From Branchinecta lynchi (lineage: Eukaryota; Arthropoda; Branchiopoda; Anostraca; Branchinectidae): DNA of 64,000 bases. The stretch is taken from positions 1,495,501 through 1,559,500 of the forward strand of contig JAKZAP010000017.1 in NCBI GenBank assembly GCA_023053575.1, in the 5' to 3' direction. The translations under genes were made by a program, and so were the position numbers. Positions 26,901 through 38,900 of this stretch are shown one piece after another. The notes under the pieces are model-generated. The model saw only the letters and a program-made list of their open reading frames with translations, searched no databases and had not been told where the DNA came from. Every line of letters begins with the position of its first letter. Within the stretch, counting starts at the first letter, position 1.

Positions 26901-29900
26901 CCATAAGTCCATTTTCCAGCTTGAGCCTGAAGAGGACCCTTGCCAAGAAGGGCCGATATCTAGCTCTAATAAAATAGCTGACTTTTCCGTTTTGCACCGT
27001 CAAACTTGAAGGCCCGACGAAAATGTGTTACTTTGTTACGCAGCTGTTTCTGAATAATCGATTTTCGAGTGAACTTATTCTTACGGACGTGCTTGTATCT
27101 CTACGCTTAAAATATTTTGCAATTTCTGGTCCTCGACATCGAAGGCATTCCTCAGACGTGATCTTGTGCTATGTGATCATCTCTCAGACGTGGTAATAAG
27201 CTTCGCTTTATTAGCCGTTTAAATTCACGATTTTGCTGACAATTCACCACTGCTGGATGAATGTTTAACTTGTCGCGCAAGCAGCGCATATTCTGAACAT
27301 CACTACTAGAGCCTGTGATAAACAAACTCACTTAGAAGAGTCAAAATAATTAAGTGTACTCAAACCAACATGTAAAAATAAGTTGGCTTTTCAGTTAAAC
27401 TTTAAGCGAGCTAGTGATGGGTACAGGGGTGGCCCGAAGCACTCAGGCCAGCGGGGGTGAGACCCCTCATTTCAACGACTCATGGATCATAATATACGAC
27501 TCGCAGGTACCAACAAAAATTAACTGTTGCGACAATGCGGTAATGGCGCGCATTCCCCACCAACAAATAATAGAGCCCCGGTGTAAAACTAGCTGCAATG
27601 CATCAGCTGAAATTATTCTTGTAATCAAAATTTTTGTATACATACCTTCATAGCTTCAGCTTTACACTTCAACTTTCGCATAAGAGAAAAGCTGTACCCT
27701 GGACAAAATTAAAGCAAGCGCCGCAGGCGAATTTTTTTAAATCTGCCTTTGTCTAGAAAGATTCTAGCCAGCCTTTAATGTGTTTCAAATCTAAAAAGTT
27801 CCAAGCCTAATCGCCAAGTAAATGACACACCGTTCCTCTAAATAGGGAATACCATGAAATGTGCCACAGGCGAAATTTTGTGATAGGGGGGACAAGTTCA
27901 ATACTTACTGCCAGGTACGCTTTGAATAATTCACTATCATGATCCGTGTTTCGGCAGTAGCTTTGGCATTGAGATTGCTCGAGGCAGTAGCGAGTGTACG
28001 GGTGAAATATCTCATCAAACTGGAAATAAAATATGTTGTAAAGAAACGAAAAAAAAAAATTATAACTAACATATCACGTTTGACAGTGTAAAACGGATAC
28101 ATCAGATGAATTTCTTAGAGCTATATATCGGCCCTTCTTGGCAGGGGTCCTCTTCAGTAGGCTCAAACCACTCAAGGTGAAAAACGAACTTGTGGAACAA
28201 CTTGTCTTTGTTAACTTGTGTGTTTTCCTATTCCTTTTCGAGCTTGAGCCTCCAGAGGACCCTTGCCAAGAAGAGCCAAAATATAGCTCTAAGAAAATCC
28301 AGCTGTCGTATTAGTTTTGCACTGTCAACTATGATTCGCAGTTTGCTTGGGCTGAAGGACTATTTATAACATTATCACGATCAAAAACAGTTTGTAAGAA
28401 GAAGAATGCTTTTCGAGCAATTTCTTAATGTGTTTAAGCTTCTCCGTCCAAGGGGTTGCCCACTCTCGATTTTGGTGTACACCAAGTGTCTCGCTTCTGA
28501 CATCTGTCTCGCTTTTGCCGTTTTTGACGGGCAAAAAAAAAAGTATCATAATCATCAGACAAAAGTAGGCAATGACTGCGCCACTTCGGTCCACGAAGCT
28601 ATCTCACGGTACAAATATAATTTGTTATACTTTGGCCTTTCCAACTTTAAGGTACACTGTAAAAAGTTTATCCGTATAAAGATTAACGTTAACTGCAGTA
28701 TTTGCTACTATGATTCATCTTATCTCTATTTGGTATTAATCTTATCTGCATAGAGATAAGAATAATCCGATTAGCAGATACTGCAATTAACTTTAATCTT
28801 AAACGGAAAAACTTTTTACAAAGTTTATGCTACCTATCTTCTTTTCCCGTCCATGGTGTTGATAAATGTTGTTCATTGAGAGACTGTTCCACTCTACTTC
28901 CCGTATTTACTACGCATGACGTCACGAATTCTGGCTTTTTGCGGTTAAGGCTGGAACGAAGCTTCTATTTTCCCGCAGAAATTCATTCCGCGGGGGAATC
29001 CGTTACAGAGATGCGTAGTTACCACGCTTACTATGCTCCCGAGCATGGTAAGCAAATACTTACTAGTAGTTACTATTTCGAGAAGGTTGGAACGGTCAGC
29101 GTGGTAACTATTTACGAAGGGTGGAACACGCTCTGAATTTACTGGTTAGTGAGGGCATGACACCTTTTCTAATCTTCTTCTTCTTTAAGAGTTGAGAGAC
29201 AAGAACCTTTTTCTGGTGTAATTTGCTAGAAAAGCTAGAAAAATTCTATACTTGAACAGACGCATCATTTTTTCTAGTCAGGACTATTGAGTTGAGATCT
29301 AAGAAAAGGACAATGAAGTGGTCTGAAACTCTAAGGAGAAAAATTACCTGCAATTCAAACAAATGCCGACGTATAATGTTGGTATGTCATTAAGGTACCA
29401 GATCAATGATACGGTTAGTTGCCTGCAACCTATATCAATGAGTAAATTCACGTCGAAATAAAGATAGGCTATAACAAAAAATAAAAGTAAGTCTAAGTTA
29501 AACAAAATGAAATAAAAGCAAAAGGAAGAAAGAATCTGGATAATTTCAGTGAAACATAATTTTTTACACAGTATGGGAAATACGCAACAAAATCAAAGAT
29601 ACAATTGATAGAGCCAACCGATATCAATGAATCAACATCAATTCTCAAACTTTATCACAATAATAAGCATAGGGGATTAATGGAATTAGACATAGTAGGA
29701 GACTAAGGCAATTGGGGTTATTAGAAAGAGACAAGCCAGATCTTGAAACACCCTGACCTAATATCGCTTCCAAAACACCATCTTGTAAAAGGTCACAGAG
29801 CAACAGCTGCACCATTAAAGCAGGATTTCAAGGAATTCCAAAATCAAATCATTTCTCATTATGTCCATCGAATTCATTCCCGGCAATTCCTCGTGCGAGA

Positions 29901-32900
29901 GCTCTGTTGCCTACTAAATTCCGATATCGAATTCCGATCTCGTCCTCGCAACATTGGCCTACTTCAAGATAAGAAGTCCAGATCTTCTCCGAAATGTAGA
30001 TTGCTTGCACCTTATCTGCTAAGGATCTGAACTTGTTTAAATAACAGAAGAAACACTTAAATGCCGTGTCAAACCTGGACTTCTTGGTCCTATTAACCCC
30101 TGCGCCATGCAAGCCCACCCTCTATTCTGGTCCATAATCAAGATCCAGACGAGCCTAAATAGCAAGTAGTTTCAAGCAAAGAGGAAGTGAATAATGAAAG
30201 CGTGGATTATGTGAATTCCTGCGTTCCAGAACAACTATACAGTGTGATGGGAGGTAACTCAGGTAAGTAAAGGGGTTAGAGGGGCAGTGTTAACAAAACG
30301 AAGGAAGTGAATGTGCAGTCCTGTCACTCTTTTGAATTGTCATTGTTTGTTCTCGGTTGAACAAAAAGCTTACTTGTCTCACAAAACAGACTGTGTTTTT
30401 TCTACTTTCTTTCTTTTTTATACTCCACCATTTTCTCTTTCCTGTACGATGGGTGAAAAATAAACATTACATTACATTACATTACAGCAGATTTAAACAG
30501 AAACAGCGTTTTTTTATGGCAGATCTGTAGATAAATATTATGTTCATAGCAAACTCCACTGTTTTTTATAGCATTTGTTCACAGCTGTTCTTAAAAATCT
30601 TTTTTCACAACAGAACTGTTCGGGAATTTTATTTTTCAGGTTCTTGTTAGCGCTTGTCGACCCTGGCTTCGCAAAAAAATACTTATTTTTTTTCGCAAAA
30701 ATAAAACAAATAGCATTAACACAAAGAGATCACAAGAATTTTGTAATGAGGGGGATTTCAGAGGATGGCATATCACGTACGTCGTCACTGGGGGTGTGAA
30801 CAGAGGCGTTACTAGCCAAAATGTTTGGGGGGGGGGACATGGCATTTACCGACTGGCCGGTAATTTTTACCGGCTTTTTCTGCTGAAAAAAACGACTGTT
30901 TTCCATAAAAAAATGACATTTTTGAAAAAAATCAACTGATTTTCAGAAAAACCGACTATTTTGACGTAAAATTTACCAATTTTCAGAAAAACCGACTGTT
31001 TTCATGAAAAAAATCAACTGTTTTGACGAAAAGTCGTGGCGCTTCGCGCCGACTCGGTTATATTTTACCGACTGGCCGACAGCTCTGGGGGGGGGGGGGG
31101 GCGTCCCCCCCCCCCTCCCCCCCCCTTGGGTGTGAAAACAATGAAAGCAAGAGGGGTCCCTTAAAGCAGTAACGACATATCAAATCGTATCTATCTTGAT
31201 ATTCCAAGGTGTACAGGCTGCTTAAAAAAATCCTTCACTTTAAAACCTACAAACCTCCACAATCCATGCAGAATCTAACATTTAGCCTGTCATAGATTCC
31301 ACGTTCAAACACAGCTGCATATCCTTTTAAAGGGAATTCAGTCGAGAGGGCAGACTACTAATTCTATATGCAGACTTTCGTAACGAAATTAGCAATTCGA
31401 TCGAAAAGGGGCACATCGGAAGGAGCAACAAGAGAGGCCGCAATGCAGTTGTCTGCGTGGAAGTCAGGGAAAAATACTCCTGGAACCAAAAGGAACCAAA
31501 AAGGCGATTAAGGAACCAAAAAGGCGATTAAACCATGCTAATGATCACGTCTTGAAACTGAGCACACAGAGTCCACATTAGCGTTTCCACTCGGACATGA
31601 CGAGTTCCGTTGACTGTAAAAATGAACAGCCCGTAGTTATTGTTGATCTCTGGATTACAGTGCTCCTATATATGCGACACAATTTTTCTTTCGTTATCCG
31701 ACGTACGACAAAATTGCATGGATGCTCACGACGCAACGCAGACGCTACAGGTGCCACTATGGGTAGTTTCCAAAATCACCACGATCTTTTTGCCCACTCT
31801 TATAATGCCTACGCTCAGAATGACCCCGGTTCAGAAGCCCACGATTCAGAAAGCACACTATCAGCCCACGAGTCGAAATGCGCAAAACTTAGGTCAAAAA
31901 CTTCAAAATCGAAATCGTTCAAAATGTTAACGGCCCAAAGTGCCGACAGTTCAAAATGCTCACAGGGCAGGCTCAAATCGTCCCGGTTCAAAATGACGAC
32001 GGCTCCAACCATATTCCGTGTCATCTGTCCTTTAAAAATTTACACTGTCACACTATTTCCCGTCACACTAATTATATCATCTGTTTCAATTCGGGTTAAA
32101 TGAAAAGCTGCTGCGATGGTAAATCCTAGCAATTTTTCTTCTTCCCTCAAGGGCCTCAAGTATCAAATCATAAGGTTACCAAAAAATATATCGCTTTTAC
32201 GGTCAATACCAATCGTATGTTGTCTTTTGACCCGGATAGTGACGGCGGTCTTAGGGAACGTTTTGGCGTGGATGGCTCGGGTCCCGCCGATCTCCCGTCG
32301 ATCTTTTTGTTATTTTCGCATGTGCGGATGAACAGGTGAACTGGCGATCCAGCTAGATGGACGCCTTCCATGTCCGAAACGCGCAACGAAAATTATAACG
32401 GGTCCTGACTATCAGTCTTACGAGCAAGCACTGTCTGTGTTAAGAATCCCGACCCTCTACAACCGAAGAACAGAATTGATATTAAACTTTAGAAAAAAAA
32501 ACTGTTGGCAAATGAGAACAACCGATCGTGACTCCCCCTTGATGCTCCGAAAAATAGCAGGCCAAGACAGCAAAACAAACTAGAGCCTGTCAGAGGACGA
32601 ACTTCAAGGTTCATGAACTCGTTTGTGCCCTTTTTTACAGAAATGTTTAACAAAGTGAATAATTAGTGTAATATATTTATTTTATTACCGTATGACCAGC
32701 GTAATTTAGCATCTTCTAACGAAGAAAGCTACGAAGTTGGTTTGTCAATGAACGATTTGATTTGATTCCGTTCCACACCGCTGCGAGGGCAGCGTTGAGC
32801 TCAACAGGAATACTGTGTGGACCTTCCCAGTCATATGCTCCCACCCAGCTGAATGGGCATTTTCGCGTGAACGGAACCCTCAGCCTTTCAACACCCGATC

Positions 32901-35900
32901 GATTTTCTCACTTTAGCGTGGACAGGATCACCCGTTCAGTCCACAGCCATGAAAACGTCCCCCTGAATCCGGCTACCAATGGCAGCTATGGTTCAATACA
33001 GAGAAAATGAGAGACAAAGATTGCAGAATGTCCGATACTTTTCCTTGCCATAATCCTATTTCCCGACATTCGTGTAAGCGAATAACCAAGAGCTCATGTT
33101 TTAGATTATGTCAATAACTGTGCCGAAAAAAAAATCTGGGGGTACGTTGCGTGTGGGCGAAAAATGGGAAACCTGCGAGGAATCTAGAAATCGATGCTGG
33201 CCAACGCAGTCGATGGCCTTTTTGGAAATCGTCTTGTCTCGCATTGGACTTTGTGAAAAGGGATTTTTTTTTTGGCTCCGGACAGATTCCGTACTTTGCC
33301 AGTAATTAAATTTCGAAAGAACTGTACAAACCTGACTATTATTTTTGCGTCTTTAAACTAAAACTGAAACCTGATACTATGCCATTATCTTCTGAATAAC
33401 AACCGCCAAGTGGGTTTATTTTGGATTTTCGTTTCGTAACTGCTTCATGCTTTTGTTCTCTATTCCTATGGAGATTATTTTCACCATTAAACTCGCCTCT
33501 CGCGTCGTTGGATTGTACAAACCAATCAGAGACAACATTTGTTGGCGACATGACATAGGTCAAGATTGCACGTAATGCAAAGTGTGCTTTCACACAGATG
33601 AGTCATTGCAAGAGGTAAAGAGCAGAAGCTGGTCTTTGTTTCTGTTTAGGGAAGCTGAACTGGAATTCAGGAACTGTAGGACCGTGGTGCGAAACTGGAA
33701 CGATCGGCTCTTCAGTAAACCTTTAATCACTTACAAAACGTTTTTAGTGAGTTAGTCAGTTCTACGCAACATCACTCTATTACGAAACAGTTTTAAATAA
33801 ACAAGCTTCTCTCCGTTTATTTAGTTGATTGGTTGATTTTGGTACGACGGCATGGTTTCCCACTTACTGTTACTGTTTTTTTTTCTTCTTTGCTTTATTC
33901 CTTCATTTCTTTTTGTTAAAAAAAAATGTATCCTTCCCGAACTTGATTATTTTATTTAGAAATCTTAGAATTTTATCAGATTCATAATATTGGCCTATCG
34001 TGCTGACTGATCGTGCTTGAAGTGTCTTTATTTGAATTAACATATCCAAAGCTATTTTTATGTATTTAAGATATTACGGACACATTTATTCTCTCACCTT
34101 CAACATTCCTTCTTGCATAGTGATGGGGTTCAAAGGGCCTCGTCCAAATCGTGCTTCTTCTACCATTGGCCGCACGTAATTAGCCCAGAAATCCAAATGA
34201 GAATCCACAATCTCACCAATGTTTGCAAACAGCCGCTCGCTGTCAATTTCATTCAGGATGTGACAGGACTGGAGACTTTGTAGACAAGCGGCAAAAAGCT
34301 GAAAAGGGCAGTAAGCTATTACATTCAGGACCTCTAGGACAAAACAAGCGAATCTCGACCAAAGAAAGTCAAGACAATATTGGATACATGCGGAATGCCT
34401 GCGATTTCGTAACGAGGGGAAAAGTCCATCATTAAATGTATGGTCAATGCAGGCCCGTATCCATGGTTTGTTTCCTTCCCTGAAGTTGAACAAGAGGACT
34501 GACAGCCTGACGAGGACCCTTGCCAAGAAGGGCCGAAATATCGCTGATGAAGAATCGTAGCTGACGTATCCGTTGAAAACATTGTTGGAATAAATGTTTC
34601 AAAGTCAGCTTGGGCTCAAAGAATATTTACCGTATCCAGGAATTTATTTCGGGGGTGGGGGGGGTGCCTGCTGGTCCGCCAAAAAAGTGCAAAAAACACA
34701 AAGATCAGAGGGAAAAGCCTATAAAAATCATAAATTTTGTATGTTTCAGGCCCCCCCCCCCCTGGATACGGCCTTGGGTCAATATCTAAAGAACTAAAAG
34801 AGTGTTTTATGAACAAGGAGTAATAATAATAATAATAATTTATTTGTAACCCACTGCACAAAAACAATGTGAAGATACTGCAGTAAAGAAGAAAATAAAC
34901 AACTGAAGAAACACTAGTACAACCACATAAAATCAACAGAAAAAGCGGATGAACCGGTGATAAGGAGTAAGCCGTTCATATACTTATCCAGATAAATTGC
35001 TATGAAGCAACTGGAGTTTTGCCGTTATATCGTGAGCTTTGTATCTTTGGATTATTCTCCGGTTTCGATACGATACAGGCAAATAAAGCAGGTATGATGA
35101 AATTTTATTTACCGTATAGAGAAAGAAAAGGAAAAAATACACTGAGCTTTCAATAATGTAGCAAATGCACTAGATCATAAAATAAACATTTAAAAAAAGA
35201 AAGAAAAGGGACTAATCTGGTCTAAAAAATCTTCTTCCTAGATGGAGTGCGGAGAAATGGCCGTATTTACAGTATTTGTAGTAACATGTACATACTTTAC
35301 GTATGTCGCTCATTTTAAATACAATAAAAGTATGGATAGAGATTTTCTTTGGTATCCGCCCGTAGAATATATACGGCCTTCCCAAAATGCACATTCTAAT
35401 ATGAGACGGAAAATTGGAATCTCAATACAAACGCGGCTTATCTTTAGCGTGAAGACTTATTACCGTAAATCGTTTTCGTCAAGCATACAAATCAGGTACA
35501 AGTGCATAGAGGTACCAAAAACCCAACAGGGAAATTCCCATATCTGAAAACTGGTTATTCATGAAGAGCGGAGCAACGATTTTCATCAGGTCTTACACTC
35601 TCTGTAAGTGAATAAGTAATTGGTAACTAGATTGTCCTGTCTCAGCCTTTTCGGTTAAGCTTTATAGTTCTGAAAATCTTTCATATGACCGAGGATTCCT
35701 TGAGATGACTGGCGCTGGTTTAGGATACAAGCTAGCCTAATTCCGAAGTTGAAATCCATCCAACTTTCGAGGGTGCTAGCCAGGTGCGTATCCAGAGGGA
35801 GGAAGGGGGGAGGGGTCCGAACCCCCTCCGAAATATTCAACAATATTTATTCAAACAATGTTGACAACGGATACGTCAGCTCTGATTTTTCATCAGCGAT

Positions 35901-38900
35901 ATTTCGGCCCTTCTTGGCAAGGGTCCTCGTCAGGCTGTCAATCTTCTTGTTCAACTTCGGGGAAGGAAACAAACCTGTAATTATTGTAATAATAATTGTA
36001 AACAAACCTGATTACAGGTTTGTTTCCTTCCCCGAAGTTGAACAAGAAGATTGACAGCCTGACGAGGACCCTTGCCAAGAAGGGCCGAAATATCGCTGAT
36101 GAAAAATCAGAGCTGACGTATCCGTTGTCAACATTGTTTGAATAAATGTTTCAAAGTCAGCTTGGGCTCAAAGAATATTTATTCAACAATAATCGTTTTT
36201 TTATAGACTTGAAACTTTGATCTGTCTTTTTAGTACTTTTTGCCATGAACTAGGCCCGACCCGCAGGAAAAACCCCCTCCGAAATGAATTCCTGGATACG
36301 GACCTGGTGCTAGCCGATCAGATTATTTGTGGAACGTTCTGATTGGCCAATTTCGAACCAAGACAGACAGACAAAACGCATCCGTATCCTGCTGTTTCTA
36401 AATCCGAATTTAAATTAGGTTGAATGTGAATCAGGACGATTCCCCGCAGTTATGTCTAAAGCAAGCAACGCTTCACAATATCGGAACAACGAAGAAAAGT
36501 CGCATCCGATTGCGAGTATTGGACTCTTTGAACACATAACTTGAAAATTTACTGTAGAAACCAATTTCTAATTTTCAATATTCGGCGAATTCAGTGTCCA
36601 TCTATTCTCGCTCTGAAGAAAACATTAGCATGAGGGGACACTCCATCCCAGACCAATCACTGTCAGACAGCTCGCTCGCTAACTAAGAGCCAAACACCCT
36701 CAGTCTTACAGACGAGCCTCAGGGGCTTTCGCCACCAGAGTATATTATCCCTAACTTGCCTACTTTCCCCCGAAGTTCTTACGAAAGGCGCTCGAGGAAA
36801 CAAAACTTCTGACGCGCTGCGCCGCGGAGATACAAATAGAAGAATGGGTTCTGGAGCCTCGGGGAATTTTCGTAACAGGGCAGAAAAAGGAACAGGCCAT
36901 CGGCTAGTTCCTTGATATTAACAGTTTTATTTGTTACCCATTAAAAGGCACAAGGCATAACAAAGTAAAAGAAAAAGAAGAGGAGAAGAAAACTCGACAG
37001 CATAACCAAACTTTTGAAAAATAATGCTCTGAAATAGACAATGGAAGTTCCGTTTTTTGAGGTTATGGGTCACCTAACGTACCATCCTCCCTCCTACCCG
37101 AGTCTGTAAGATTAATACATCACTAACCAAAGAAGTGGCTCTAGTGGAAAAACACTGGACAAAAACAAAGCAGAAATGCCATTTAAGTTCACAATCGCAA
37201 AATGAAAGTTTCTTAAAATTCAACCTATTTTGTTCTCGCGAAATTCAAATTTCGCGCTCAGGGAAGCAACGAATTCAATCACTTTCCGAAATAGAATCCC
37301 GAAATAAGGGGCTTTTAAAGTCAGAAAGCGAAGGATTTGCCATTTTTCAAGCAAAGACGTGGAGGAACCAGTTGTGCAAGCCTCGGGGGAAGGTGCAACG
37401 ATCATTTCTGAGCCCCAATCCGAGGTTTATTAGGTATATAATTACTCTTTTTCGAGTATTTAAAGTAGCTTTAGAATATACCTTAGAGTAAAGCCACTGA
37501 TTTGAATAGCTTTGCAAATTTTAATCTAGCTTTTTTATGAGGGAAAAATATGTTTTAAGAAAACCCCTCAATATTTCGAACAAGAACAAAGGTTTCGACG
37601 GGATCCCAAAAGTCAGTATTTTAAACTTCTTGATAGAGACAAGTGGGTCTGACAGATTTCCAGAATCCGTAAATTTCCAATGTACACAATGTATATCTAC
37701 TAGGTAATACTTTTCACCAAAAATTATATCTGATGATTAGGTTGATTCGCAAATTTCAACCGACTATTCTAATCGACTGTCTATCCACAGCCAGAATAAA
37801 GTATTTAGCGACTCATCATGTCTGGTTCTGGTTTAACAACTTTCCCCAATGTGTTATTAATTACTTTATACGCTTACCTATTTTAAGCTCTCCCTTTCCC
37901 CAAAGATGAAAAAAGACTGATCCGTTGAGAAAACGAAGCACAGATGTGCATTCAGCATGCGTTCTTACCTCCAAACCAAAGTTCTAATAAAATCGAGAAT
38001 TAAACTTCAGCTCAAGCAGCGCCGCCTGTTAGCGTGACCGCTAACGGGCGGTCACGAAGGACCAGCTCTGCCCAATGCACTCTACGGTAGTGAAATGCCC
38101 TGTGCGACAGTTAAATGCCAGCTAGAGACAGGTGGCGATACCAAGTACCAGCACAACAATAGCGCAAACTTCAAAATCGGCGGTACTGAATACCAGCTCG
38201 ACCAGCAGATAACAGGCGATCACGAAGGACCAGCTCTGCGGCACGTAATTCCCAGCTAGAGACAGGTGGCGATACAAAGTACCAGCACACCTTAGCACAA
38301 CGATGGTGCTAAACTACCCGGCGATTCTTAGAGAACCAGCTCAGGCCTGGGACAAGTTGGTATCCCACTTCTGACACCAAATATCACGGACAGCGCCCAC
38401 TAACGACTGTACGGACGGGTTTTAGAGCTAGTAACTCTTTGCCAACTCAAGGACTGTCCTAAGGCAACCCGAACCTCCAAAATTAGGCACTGTCTAGGGA
38501 ACCGGGAGCCGTACTTTATGTCCCATGGGCTACGGAACCGGTAGTTCGCACGGAAACCAAACCATATGAGCTGCGATTCCGGGATCTGACGTCATTGACT
38601 AACGGAAACTTGTATGTGCTGGCTCCCGTTCCGGTAGTAAGTGGAAATAGCTCACGGAAACTTCATCGCACCAGCTTCTCGTCCGGTAGCCTCACGGAAT
38701 TGTGTACTCAGAAGCTAGGGAGCCGGTAGTTGATACCGGAAACTGTATGATTGGAGCTTCTGTTCCGGTAGTGTCTACGTGGAATATAAAACTCACGGAA
38801 TAGTTTGGATGAGAGCTAGGATTCCGGGATTTTCACCGACTTAGAGAAAATAGCATGGGAAAAATTCACTACCGGAACCCATATATTGTGCCGGTAGCAA

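Larger units (their letters stand above)
19988..27908 (-). other. intron between exons E and F
   Basis: Starts with a G26 run (20221-20246) and an AATAAAGATTATTATTATTA retroposon tail (20510). 20540-21350, 21730-22465, 24720-25035, 26255-26440 and 27406-27908 hold nothing I can name. The remainder is MITEs, a LINE end, Penelope-like units and the TTCCGG repeat. Confidence 0.6.
28020..34097 (-). other. intron between exons D and E
   Basis: After the Penelope, hairpin and GAGCGTG elements, 29135-30420 is AT-rich without recognised features. 30420-30486 is a retroposon tail ending in (CATTA)n. 31140-34097 is unrecognised except for a loose 20-25-base tandem at 31840-32010 (TTCAAAATG words) and a two-copy AGGAACCAAAAAGGCGATTA at 31487-31529. 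Confidence 0.6.
35846..36179. mobile_element. Penelope-like inverted unit with two hammerhead cores
   Basis: Bracketed by the 12-bp direct repeat TATTCAACAATA (35834-35845 and 36180-36191). The two arms are near-perfect inverted copies sharing ACAACGGATACGTCAGCTCT, the ribozyme, GAAGTTGAACAAGAAG and GGTTTGTTTCC, joined by an AT-rich loop of about 45 bases near 35990. Penelope-like elements often carry terminal repeats in inverted as well as direct orientation. Confidence 0.75.
35781..36306 (+). mobile_element. hAT-like MITE, CCGTATCCAG family, with nested Penelope unit
   Basis: GTGCTAGC flanks both sides (35773-35780 and 36307-36314), a perfect 8-bp duplication. Ends CAGGTGCGTATCCAG and CTGGATACGGACCTG. 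Nearly all of its interior is the Penelope-like inverted unit 35846-36179; the element's own sequence is only about 190 bases. Confidence 0.85.

Noticed and set aside
31597..32103. 168-codon open frame on the plus strand
   Set aside because: Its length comes from a short tandem repeat; an overlapping frame is open too and there is no known domain.
34334..34582. Open frames extending exon D past its acceptor
   Set aside because: They run through the intron and the Penelope fragment; the TTTTCAG at 34299-34305 and family homology end the coding part at 34298.
38417..38430. GTTTTAGAGCTA, resembling the engineered CRISPR guide scaffold
   Set aside because: A 12-base coincidence inside the hairpin array; the rest of the scaffold is absent and animals have no CRISPR arrays.
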